From CAZVAR01 sp964625225 (lineage in GTDB: Bacteria > Pseudomonadota > Alphaproteobacteria > JAJUGE01), in NCBI GenBank assembly GCA_964625225.1, contig CAZVAR010000194.1, positions 1-5,427 on the forward strand: DNA of 5,427 nt, written 5' to 3'. The notes under the pieces are model-generated. The model ran no database searches and had not been told where the DNA came from. It saw only the letters and a program-made list of their open reading frames with translations. Positions within the stretch are counted from its first letter, which is position 1. Each line of letters begins with the position of its first letter. A program made the translations under genes and the position numbers. Positions 1-5,427 of this stretch are shown in pieces.

Positions 1-217
1 GACGTCGCTGGTCGAGAAGCAGATCACCGGTCTTGCGACGCGCAAGGGGATCGGCCAGGAGGAGGCGGCGATGGAGCTCCTGGGCGAAAAGCAGCCGTCG
101 CGGAACTTCGTGACCCCGGAGCAGCTGGGCGGCACCATCGTGTTCCTGTGCTCGCCCGCGGCAGACCAGATCACCGGCACCACCATCGCCGTCGACGGCG
201 GCTGGACCGCGCAATAG
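1..217 (+). CDS. bdhA: D-3-hydroxybutyrate dehydrogenase, C-terminal part (5' end outside window)
   Basis: This is the last 71 residues of a short-chain dehydrogenase/reductase, read in the frame whose first full codon is at base 2 and ending at TAG 215-217. The family enzyme interconverts D-3-hydroxybutyrate and acetoacetate with NAD in the cytoplasm, in poly-hydroxybutyrate and ketone-body metabolism. What is visible: an LVEKQI segment near the left edge, a QPSRNFVTPEQLG stretch, the SDR-typical FLCSPAADQITG region and the tail VDGGWTAQ. Both LVEKQI and the GGWxAQ tail are hallmarks of bacterial 3-hydroxybutyrate dehydrogenases. The Gln of LVEKQI and the Trp of GGW lie 61 residues apart, which is the spacing I recall for the substrate-binding Gln196 and Trp257 of the 260-residue Pseudomonas fragi enzyme. 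The Rossmann fold and Ser-Tyr-Lys catalytic residues lie upstream of the window. It lies 92 bases before the transporter genes on the same strand and is probably a separate unit. Another SDR with a related substrate is possible but less likely. Confidence 0.86.
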   Translation, partial: TSLVEKQITGLATRKGIGQEEAAMELLGEKQPSRNFVTPEQLGGTIVFLCSPAADQITGTTIAVDGGWTAQ

Positions 218-226
218 GCAGCGGCA

Positions 227-256
227 CTGGCAAGTTCGCAGGCGAATGACTATGAC
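227..256 (+). promoter_or_regulatory. weak sigma70-like promoter candidate ahead of the transporter operon
   Basis: The 92-base gap between the dehydrogenase stop and the binding-protein start holds CTGGCA at 227-232 and TATGAC at 251-256, separated by 18 bases. Each matches four of six consensus positions (TTGACA and TATAAT). The site is placed where an operon promoter would be expected and lies in the least GC-rich part of the gap, but such matches occur by chance. I see no convincing terminator for the upstream gene in the gap, so read-through is also possible. Confidence 0.2.
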
Positions 257-309
257 TCTTGTTCCTCGGCCTGCCAGTCGGCCGGGCCGAATGGTTACGG
301 AGACGGTAG

Positions 310-1494
310 ATGAGCAGGAAAGTGTCAGGGTTGAGCCGGGCCGTCGCGCTTGGCACGCTTTGGGCCGGAATCGGACTGGGCCTTCTCGCCGGTCCCGCGG
401 CGGCCCAGGAAACAATCCGGATCGGCGCCATTGCGCAACTGAGCGGCGCCGCAGCGTTTCTCGGTCCATCGGAAAAGGCGGCCTACGAGATGGCCGTCAA
501 GGAGATCAATGAAGCGGGCGGAGTGCTGGGCAAAACCCTCGAGGTGATCGTCGCCGACTCGGCAACCAATCCCTCGACGGCGAACAATGCGGCCAAGCGG
601 CTCCTCGGACAGGAGAATGTCGTGGCCCTGTTCGGCTCCACGACCAGCGCCTCGCGCGAGGCGATCCTGCCGGTCGTGAGGCGCGACGGGGATACGCTGT
701 TCTTCTACAATGCGATCTACGAAGGCCGGGCCTGCGACGACCTGATGTTCGTCATGGGCGAGGTGCCTGAAAACCAGATCGCGCCCATCGTGCCATACCT
801 GCAGGAGTCGACGGGCGGCAAATCCTGGTTCTTTGTCGGCAACGACTACAACTGGCCGCAGAACACCGCCGAGGTCGCCCGCCAGGTGATAGCAGAACAT
901 GAGGGTGAACTGGTCGGTGAAACGCTGGTGCCGATCGGCACGACCGATTTCGCACCGATACTGCAGGATATCGCCGGCAAGAAGCCCAACTTCGTGCTGC
1001 TGGTGATGCTGCCGTCGGATGCGGTCGCATTCATGCGCCAGTTCCACAATCAGGGTCTGCATACGTCGACCACGGCAATTGCGACCCTGGTCGAGCAGAG
1101 TGCAATCGAGGCCATGGGGCCCGCCCGCGAAGGCCTGCTGATCCCGGCCGGCTTCTTCGAAGAGTCGACACCGGAGGCCAAGGCCTTCGGCGAGCGGTAT
1201 CGCCAGCTCATGGGTGAGGACGCGCCGCGTCAGAACTTCATTTCGATCAACGGCTACGAATCCGTTCACATCTGGGCCCGCGCCGTTGAAAAGGCGGGTA
1301 CGACGGACACGGCGGCGGTCGCTGCGGCAATTCCTGAGGTAAGCTTCGAAGGACCGCGCGGCCCGGTCTCGTATTCGGCGAAGACCCGCCACGCAACACT
1401 GCCGATCTTCCTGGCACGCATCGCGGCCGACGGCACGCCGGAGATCGAGAAGGCATTTGGTCCGGTGGATGCCGGCCCGCAGTGCGAGTTCTGA
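310..1494 (+). CDS. periplasmic substrate-binding protein of an AmiC/UrtA/FmdD-type ABC transporter
   Basis: A 394-residue exported ligand-binding protein that would deliver a small substrate to the permeases encoded downstream. The ATG at 310 follows GGAGA (299-303) with a 6-base gap. Residues 1-32 form a Sec signal peptide: basic start MSRK, a hydrophobic core rich in Ala, Leu and Gly, and an Ala-Ala-Ala site before Gln33. There is no lipobox Cys, so the mature protein should be soluble in the periplasm. The mature part reads as a two-lobed type I periplasmic-binding fold. It starts IRIGAIAQLSGAAAFLG and has KEINEAGGVLG, then GSTTSASRE (109-117), YEG (137-139), a GNDYNWPQNTAEVA segment, a VGETLVPIGTTDF segment and, late on, FEGPRGPV. 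The YEG, PxGTTDF and late PxGPV elements are those I recall from AmiC, UrtA and FmdD, binders of amides and urea, more than from LivJ. The only two cysteines are Cys142 and Cys392, which could form a disulfide. Branched-chain or other amino acids cannot be excluded as ligand. Confidence 0.92.
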   Translation: MSRKVSGLSRAVALGTLWAGIGLGLLAGPAAAQETIRIGAIAQLSGAAAFLGPSEKAAYEMAVKEINEAGGVLGKTLEVIVADSATNPSTANNAAKRLLGQENVVALFGSTTSASREAILPVVRRDGDTLFFYNAIYEGRACDDLMFVMGEVPENQIAPIVPYLQESTGGKSWFFVGNDYNWPQNTAEVARQVIAEHEGELVGETLVPIGTTDFAPILQDIAGKKPNFVLLVMLPSDAVAFMRQFHNQGLHTSTTAIATLVEQSAIEAMGPAREGLLIPAGFFEESTPEAKAFGERYRQLMGEDAPRQNFISINGYESVHIWARAVEKAGTTDTAAVAAAIPEVSFEGPRGPVSYSAKTRHATLPIFLARIAADGTPEIEKAFGPVDAGPQCEF

Positions 1495-1514
1495 ACGACG
1501 GCACACGTACTCCC

Positions 1515-1543
1515 GGACGCCGGCGGTGAACCCGCCGGCGTCC
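1515..1543 (+). promoter_or_regulatory. intercistronic GC-rich stem-loop after the binding-protein gene
   Basis: A perfect 12-base inverted repeat, GGACGCCGGCGG (1515-1526) and CCGCCGGCGTCC (1532-1543), is separated by the 5-base loop TGAAC. It begins 20 bases after the binding-protein stop and ends 13 bases before the ribosome binding site of the next gene. No run of T follows, so it does not look like a standard intrinsic terminator. In transporter operons, stem-loops at this position commonly protect the 3' end of the upstream message or cause partial termination, giving more binding protein than membrane components. That role is inferred here. A second CCGCCGG copy at 1544-1550 could compete for pairing with the 5' arm. 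Confidence 0.65.
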
Positions 1544-1556
1544 CCGCCGGTTGCGT

Positions 1557-1563
1557 GAGAGGA
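1557..1563 (+). promoter_or_regulatory. ribosome binding site that decides the first permease's start
   Basis: GAGAGGA lies 8 bases before the ATG at 1572. The upstream in-frame TTG at 1551 has only GC-rich hairpin-flanking sequence before it and no purine-rich site. This supports 1572 as the true start and a 276-residue permease. Confidence 0.7.
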
Positions 1564-1571
1564 TCGTCCGC

Positions 1572-2402
1572 ATGCTGGTGCTGAGCACGCTCAACGTATT
1601 GAGCGGAATGGCGCTGCTGTTCATCGTGGCGCTCGGGCTCGCCGTCGTTTTCGGGGTCATGGGCGTCGTCAACCTGGCCCATGGCGAGTTCATCATGATG
1701 GGCGCCTATGTCGCATTTCTCGTTACCAGTGCGGGACTCCCGGTCGGCGTATCGTTCGTGGCAGCGCCGCTCGTCGTCGGCCTGGTCGCCGGCCTGATGG
1801 AACCGATCTTCTTCCGCTTCCTCTACGGCAGGCTGATGGAATCGATACTCGCGACCTGGGGGTTGAGCCTGGCGCTGCAGCAGGCGTTCCAGCTGACGTT
1901 CGGCAGCGGCTACAAGAGCGTTCCGTATCTCACCGATGCATCCGTCTCGGTGCTGGGTACCGGGTTCTCGTTGTACCGACTCCTGATCATCGGTCTCGCC
2001 GTGGTGCTCGGGCTTACGATATTCGCCGTCGAAAGGCGGACCCGGTTCGGAACGCTCGCCCGTGCCACCATGAGCAACGCCGCGCTGGCATCCACGCTCG
2101 GGGTCAATGTCAAGCGCATCTACGCGGGGACGCTGATCTTCGGCGGCGCGCTGGCCGGACTCGCCGGAGCGGTGCTTGCCCCGCTGACGAGCGCCTATCC
2201 CACAATGGGGCTGGCCTTTCTCACCGATTCGTTCTTCGCGGTGATCGTCGCCGGATTGGGCTCTCTGCCGGGCCTGGTCTTCGCGTCCGCGGCCCTCGGC
2301 GCCAGCAAGGGCATCGTGGCGATCCTCATTGACCCGGTCATCGGAAGCGTCGTTCTCGTCGCCGTGGCACTAGTCCTCGTGCGACTGAGACGAACCGTAT
2401 GA
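1572..2402 (+). CDS. LivH/UrtB-type ABC transporter permease
   Basis: A 276-residue inner-membrane protein of the branched-chain amino acid/urea/amide permease family (BPD_transp_2), expected to form the translocation path with the LivM-type domain encoded next. I chose the ATG at 1572 because GAGAGGA stands 8 bases before it; the in-frame TTG at 1551 lacks such a site. The protein is hydrophobic throughout, with about seven or eight likely membrane segments. The family signature NLAHGEF is at residues 34-40, in the context GVMGVVNLAHGEFIMMGAY. The cytoplasmic coupling region runs from about Arg164 (RATMSNAALASTLGVN) into GGALAGLAGAVLAPL. Near the C-terminus, FLTDSFFAVIVAGLGSLPG resembles the UrtB pattern (VDSFLVVVLGGxGNLxG). 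It ends in VLVRLRRTV without the usual RPxGLFG-like tail, so it is slightly short. The gene lies 77 bases after the binding-protein gene and 15 bases before the fused permease-ATPase gene, consistent with one operon. Confidence 0.94.
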   Translation: MLVLSTLNVLSGMALLFIVALGLAVVFGVMGVVNLAHGEFIMMGAYVAFLVTSAGLPVGVSFVAAPLVVGLVAGLMEPIFFRFLYGRLMESILATWGLSLALQQAFQLTFGSGYKSVPYLTDASVSVLGTGFSLYRLLIIGLAVVLGLTIFAVERRTRFGTLARATMSNAALASTLGVNVKRIYAGTLIFGGALAGLAGAVLAPLTSAYPTMGLAFLTDSFFAVIVAGLGSLPGLVFASAALGASKGIVAILIDPVIGSVVLVAVALVLVRLRRTV

Positions 2403-2406
2403 CGTC

Positions 2407-2411
2407 AGGAG
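2407..2411 (+). promoter_or_regulatory. ribosome binding site supporting the GTG start of the fusion gene
   Basis: AGGAG sits between the permease stop (2400-2402) and the GTG at 2418, with a 6-base spacer. It supports the GTG start and shows that the fused gene has its own translation signal. Confidence 0.7.
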
Positions 2412-2417
2412 CTTCCG

Positions 2418-4199
2418 GTGGGCGTTTCTGACGCTGTCGCAGGGATCCGCCGGCCGCGCGGGCTGTCTCCACTTGCCGTCATCACGCTGGTCATGGCGGC
2501 ACTCGCGCTCGCACCGGCGGTCGTGTCGGACTATTACGCATTCGACATCCTCGCGCGGGCAATGATCCTTGCGCTGCTCGCCATCGCGCTAGACCTCGCA
2601 TGGGGCTACGGCGGTATCCTGAGCCTCGGCCATGCCGCCTTCTTCGGGCTCGGTGCGTACGGGATGTCGACCGTCCTGCTGCGGTGGGACTCGCCGCTGG
2701 CCGGCGCGGTCGGACTTGGCGTCGCCGTCCTGATCCCTGTGATGCTCGGTCTCCTCGTGGGAGGCGCCGTGTTCTTCGGGACTACCAGCATCCTGTTCGT
2801 CGCGATCGTCACGCTGGCCTTGCCGGTCCTGCTTTCGGCACTCGCCCTGCGCGTCCCCGACCTCACCGGCGGGCTGACCGGGCTGAGCGGATTTCCGGGC
2901 TTCCCGTGGAGCGGTCTTCTGACGACCTACTACGTCATACTGGCAGTTCTCTGTGTCGTTACCGCTCTCGCTGTCTTACTCGTGCGAAGCGACCTTGGCC
3001 GGCTGCTGGTAGCGGTGCGGGACAACGAACAGCGGGCCCGCTTCCTCGGTTATCACACTGCACGGGTCAAGCTTGGGGTGTTCGCATTGTCGGCAGGCAT
3101 CGCGGGTTTCGCTGGCGGTCTCTACGCACCCTACAACGGCTTCGTGTCGCATGACCTGATCGGACTGCCGCTGTCGACCGCCGCCATTGCCTGGGTCGCG
3201 ATCGGCGGCCGCGGCACCGTTGCCGGCGCGCTTCTCGGGGCGGCAGGAATCAACGTCCTTGAACCGGTTCTCAACGAAGCCTTCCCCGGCTACTGGCAAC
3301 TTCTGCTCGGTCTCGTCTTCATCGTGGTGGTGCTGACGTTTCCCTCAGGACTGATGGGGCTGCTCGCCTACCGACGGAAGGATGCGCGCGCTATTGAGAT
3401 CGCTGTTTCCGCCGTCGCCGGCCGGCAGACGCGTGCACGGGAGGTGGCAATCCGTGCCCTGACCCTGTCGTTCGGCAGCCTCGAGGTGCTGCGGGGGGTC
3501 GACCTCACGATTCGCAGCGGCGTCCTGCATGGCATGATCGGGCCCAACGGAGCCGGCAAGTCGACGCTGGTGAACGCGGTCACCGGGCTCCTTGCACCGA
3601 CCGGCGGCGAGATCCTCGTCAACGGCAATCCGGTCGCGCGCACGGCACCGGCCTCGCTCGTTCAGCTGGGTGTCATGCGCACCTTTCAAGCAAGCAATGT
3701 CTTCGAGACGCTGCGGGTCGGTGACAACCTGTTCCTGGCGGCAGGCGCCGGGCGGCTGCCGTCACTCACCCGCTACACGCCCAGGATCACCCTGCCGCGT
3801 CATGCCGCCGAATTGCTCGAGCTCAGCGGGCTGCAGGCGAAGCTGCAGGAACGGGCCGGCGATCTCGGTCACGGCGACCGGAAATGGCTCGAGCTGTGCA
3901 TGGTTCTCGCGGCCGATCCGGATGTGGTCTTCCTCGACGAACCGACGGCAGGCCTCACCGCAGCCGACCGAGCGAGAGCCGCTCCCCTGCTCGTGTCACT
4001 GGCGGGCGAGCATGGTCTCGGGCTGCTCCTGATCGAGCACGATCTCGAATTCGTCAAGGCGATCGCCCAACGACTGACTGTGCTCGCCGACGGCCGCGTG
4101 CTCGCCGACGGCACGGTGGCCGAGGTGCTGGCCAACCCGCAGGTCCAACAGGTCTATGTCGGCACCCTGCCTGTTTCCGAGCCGGAGGCAGAGACGTGA
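2418..4199 (+). CDS. fused LivM/UrtC-type permease and LivG/UrtD-type ATPase
   Basis: A 593-residue polypeptide joins two subunits that are usually separate. The GTG start at 2418 follows AGGAG with a 6-base spacer. Residues 1 to about 318 are a multi-pass membrane permease. It carries GYGGILSLGHAAFFGLGAYG from residue 63, a coupling loop DNEQRARFLGYHTARVKL from residue 202, then WVAIGGRGTVAGALLGA and a closing FPSGLMGLL, all close to the UrtC pattern. A short charged linker (about 319-341) leads to an ABC ATPase. It shows the adenine-contact Phe352, Walker A GPNGAGKST (375-383, Lys381), Q-loop Gln424 in RTFQ, Walker B VVFLDEP with Asp507 and catalytic Glu508, and switch His541 in IEHD. The HGDRKWLEL segment and the end VQQVYVG resemble UrtD (HGQKQWLEI, VxxVYLG). 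The signature motif reads LGHGD (483-487) where LSxGQ is typical, so the signature Ser is Gly. The reading frame is open throughout with no sign of a frameshift, so the fusion looks genuine. Similar fusions are known in some bacteria. Confidence 0.95.
   Translation: MGVSDAVAGIRRPRGLSPLAVITLVMAALALAPAVVSDYYAFDILARAMILALLAIALDLAWGYGGILSLGHAAFFGLGAYGMSTVLLRWDSPLAGAVGLGVAVLIPVMLGLLVGGAVFFGTTSILFVAIVTLALPVLLSALALRVPDLTGGLTGLSGFPGFPWSGLLTTYYVILAVLCVVTALAVLLVRSDLGRLLVAVRDNEQRARFLGYHTARVKLGVFALSAGIAGFAGGLYAPYNGFVSHDLIGLPLSTAAIAWVAIGGRGTVAGALLGAAGINVLEPVLNEAFPGYWQLLLGLVFIVVVLTFPSGLMGLLAYRRKDARAIEIAVSAVAGRQTRAREVAIRALTLSFGSLEVLRGVDLTIRSGVLHGMIGPNGAGKSTLVNAVTGLLAPTGGEILVNGNPVARTAPASLVQLGVMRTFQASNVFETLRVGDNLFLAAGAGRLPSLTRYTPRITLPRHAAELLELSGLQAKLQERAGDLGHGDRKWLELCMVLAADPDVVFLDEPTAGLTAADRARAAPLLVSLAGEHGLGLLLIEHDLEFVKAIAQRLTVLADGRVLADGTVAEVLANPQVQQVYVGTLPVSEPEAET
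4184..4188 (+). promoter_or_regulatory. ribosome binding site inside the fusion gene for the second ATPase
   Basis: GGAGG lies within the last codons of the fused permease-ATPase gene, 7 bases before the GTG at 4196. It fixes the start of the second ATPase at 4196 and argues against the longer in-frame open stretch that begins at 3884. Confidence 0.75.
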
Positions 4200-4894
4200 A
4201 ACTCGAAGTCGACAACCTGCGATCGGGGTACGGCGACCTGATCATCCTGCACGGGCTGAGTCTCAAGGTAGAATCCGGTGAGACCGTCGCCATTCTCGGC
4301 CACAATGGCGTCGGCAAGACCACCCTGATGCGCACAATCGTCGGCCTGCTGCGCCCGGTTTCGGGCGAAATCCGCGCCGCCGGCCATGTCATTTCCGGCC
4401 TGCCGCCGCACACGATCGCAGGCATGGGCATAGCCTACATTCCGCAGGAGGCAGCGCTGTTTGCCGATCTGTCGGTACTGGAGAACCTGCAGGTCGCATT
4501 CCCCGGGCCGCGCAGCGCCTTCCAGGAAGCCTGTGATCGTGTAGTCGATTACTTTCCGTTCCTGCGCGAACGCTATCACCAGCGCGCCGGCACCCTGAGC
4601 GGGGGCCAGCAGAAGATGCTGCTTCTGGCGCGCGCCGCACTGCCTTCCCCCCGGCTGATCCTCGCCGACGAAGTGACGGAAGGCGTTCAGCCGAGCCAGA
4701 TCCGCCGCATGGGAGAGGTCATCGCGCAGTTGAAGGGCGTAGGCGAAACGACCCTGGTCCTCGTCGAGCAGCATCTGGAATTCGCGCTCGACATCGCCGA
4801 CCGCTACGCGATCATGAAGCAGGGCCGCATCGCAGCGGAAGGAGCCATCGGACAAGAGACCCGGGCCGTTGTCGAATCCGAATTGACCATCTAG
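4196..4894 (+). CDS. LivF/UrtE-type ABC transporter ATPase
   Basis: A 232-residue cytoplasmic ATPase that would pair with the ATPase domain of the upstream fusion to power import. The GTG at 4196 shares four bases (GTGA) with the preceding stop and follows GGAGG by 7 bases, pointing to translational coupling. The product starts VKLEVDNLRSGYGDLIILHG. Visible motifs are adenine-contact Tyr12, Walker A GHNGVGKTT (35-43, Lys41), Q-loop Gln in YIPQEAALF, signature LSGGQQK (134-140), and Walker B LILADEV (154-160, Asp158 and catalytic Glu159). VTEGVQPS follows, close to the UrtE/LivF PTEGIQPS. Val160 stands where Pro is usual in DEPTEG. At the switch position the sequence is VEQH, with Gln192 in place of His; LivF and UrtE proteins commonly have VEQ here. 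The length matches the UrtE/LivF norm of about 230-240 residues. The gene is followed 23 bases later by the amidase gene on the same strand. Confidence 0.95.
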   Translation: MKLEVDNLRSGYGDLIILHGLSLKVESGETVAILGHNGVGKTTLMRTIVGLLRPVSGEIRAAGHVISGLPPHTIAGMGIAYIPQEAALFADLSVLENLQVAFPGPRSAFQEACDRVVDYFPFLRERYHQRAGTLSGGQQKMLLLARAALPSPRLILADEVTEGVQPSQIRRMGEVIAQLKGVGETTLVLVEQHLEFALDIADRYAIMKQGRIAAEGAIGQETRAVVESELTI

Positions 4895-4917
4895 CACTCC
4901 GGTCAGGGACAGCCACC

Positions 4918-5427
4918 ATGACAGATCTTGCCAAGACATCATTCGATTCCGGTATTGCGGCGCTCTCGGACGCGATCGATAAAGGGGGCGCGTCGCCCGT
5001 CGACATCGTCACCGCGAGCCTTGCGCGGGCGGAGGCGGCGAACCCCGACTTCAATGCCTTCATAACGATCTCGCGCGACCGTGCCCTGCATTTCGCCAGG
5101 GCAGCGGAGGAACGGGCGCGTGCAGGCGCCCGACTGTCGCCACTGGACGGAATACCGATTGCCGTCAAGGACATGGTCGACGTGCGTGGCCTGACCACCA
5201 CCAACGGATCGGGACCGGGGTGGCACCGGCGGCCGGAACGCAGCGCCCCCGTCGTCGAAGCGCTGGAACGACTCGGCGCCGTGGTCATCGGCAAGACGCT
5301 GCCGCATGAACTGGGGGTCGGCATCGACAACAACAATCCGCACTATGGCCCCACCCGCAATCCGTGGGACCGCGACCGGTCCTCCGGCGGCTCGAGCGGC
5401 GGCTCGGCCGTCGCGGTGGCGCTTGGT
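4918..5427 (+). CDS. amidase-signature family hydrolase, N-terminal 170 residues (3' end outside window)
   Basis: The start of a cytoplasmic amidase-signature enzyme, a family that hydrolyses C-N amide bonds with a Lys-cisSer-Ser triad. The ATG at 4918 follows AGGGA (4905-4909) by 8 bases, and the frame stays open to the window edge. The first triad residue is Lys84 in PLDGIPIAVKD. The cis-Ser is most likely Ser159 in SSGGSSGGSAVAVALG (155-170). The nucleophilic Ser, about 24 residues further on in the family, lies beyond the window. Between them are LGAVVIGKT and NNNPHYGPTRNPWD, typical of general amidases and GatA-like proteins. These differ from the allophanate hydrolase pattern as I recall it, which has SGGSSSGS. 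No signal peptide is seen. Complete members are usually about 450-500 residues. Its position 23 bases after the transporter ATPase suggests it acts on the imported compound. It may be annotated as GatA-like, but a transporter-operon location makes a tRNA amidotransferase role unlikely. Substrate unknown. Confidence 0.93.
   Translation, partial: MTDLAKTSFDSGIAALSDAIDKGGASPVDIVTASLARAEAANPDFNAFITISRDRALHFARAAEERARAGARLSPLDGIPIAVKDMVDVRGLTTTNGSGPGWHRRPERSAPVVEALERLGAVVIGKTLPHELGVGIDNNNPHYGPTRNPWDRDRSSGGSSGGSAVAVALG

Noticed and set aside
228..240. Sigma54-like element (TGGCA followed by GCA) that would fit nitrogen control of the operon
   Set aside because: The GG and GC elements are 9 bases apart instead of the required 12, so this does not fit a sigma54 promoter.
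226..278. Inverted repeat ACTGGCA (226-232) and TGCCAGT (272-278) in the upstream gap
   Set aside because: Only 7 bases per arm with a 39-base loop and no flanking T-tract. This is compatible with chance, and I cannot assign it as an operator or terminator.
246..512. Forward open frame of 88 codons overlapping the start of the binding-protein gene
   Set aside because: It runs out of frame through the signal-peptide region of a well-supported gene, and its product is Arg/Gly-rich with no motif.
325..1506. Long antisense open frame of 393 codons opposite the binding-protein gene
   Set aside because: It mirrors a well-supported gene in GC-rich DNA. Its translation is rich in Arg and scattered Cys, with no recognisable domain. 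The + strand product has a signal peptide and family motifs.
1551..1571. TTG start at 1551 for the first permease
   Set aside because: No ribosome binding site precedes it, and the sequence just upstream is the hairpin flank. The ATG at 1572 has GAGAGGA at good spacing.
3884..4195. Upstream in-frame extension of the second ATPase
   Set aside because: It overlaps the ATPase domain of the fusion gene, and its translation is Arg-rich low-complexity sequence unlike any ABC protein. A strong ribosome binding site and GTG at 4196 give the expected family N-terminus.
4154..4942. Antisense open frame of 262 codons opposite the second ATPase gene
   Set aside because: The + strand frame encodes all the ABC ATPase motifs. 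The antisense product has no recognisable motif, and such shadow frames are expected at high GC.

Overview
The window is GC-rich bacterial DNA, and every gene supported here is read from the + strand. The mix of a poly-hydroxybutyrate-type 3-hydroxybutyrate dehydrogenase, a periplasmic binding protein with a Sec signal peptide, GTG starts and strong purine-rich ribosome binding sites suggests a Gram-negative, probably proteobacterial (perhaps alphaproteobacterial) organism. The taxon is inferred from gene content and composition only; no RNA gene or marker is present.

Layout: (1) 1-217 is the 3' end of a short-chain dehydrogenase closely resembling D-3-hydroxybutyrate dehydrogenase. (2) 218-309 is a 92-base gap with at most a weak promoter. 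(3) 310-1494 encodes an exported substrate-binding protein of the AmiC/UrtA/FmdD type. (4) 1495-1571 holds a strong GC-rich stem-loop followed by a good ribosome binding site. (5) 1572-2402 encodes a LivH/UrtB-type permease. (6) 2418-4199 encodes one polypeptide that joins a LivM/UrtC-type permease to a LivG/UrtD-type ATPase. (7) 4196-4894 encodes a LivF/UrtE-type ATPase, overlapping the previous stop codon. (8) 4918-5427 is the first 170 residues of an amidase-signature hydrolase cut by the window edge.

Genes 3-8 look like one transcription unit. The binding protein would capture a small ligand in the periplasm, two membrane domains and two ATPase domains would import it, and the amidase would hydrolyse it, or a related amide, in the cytoplasm. 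Similarity to the urea/short-chain-amide branch of the branched-chain amino acid (HAAT) transporter family, remembered motif by motif, together with the linked amidase, favours an amide-like substrate over leucine/isoleucine/valine. The actual substrate cannot be read from the sequence.

The points most worth attention are the permease-ATPase fusion, the clustering of unusual nucleotide-site residues onto one of the two predicted ATP sites, the intercistronic hairpin after the binding-protein gene, and the linked amidase. Nothing here amounts to a clearly new class of system; it is best described as an uncharacterised amide-type uptake and hydrolysis operon.
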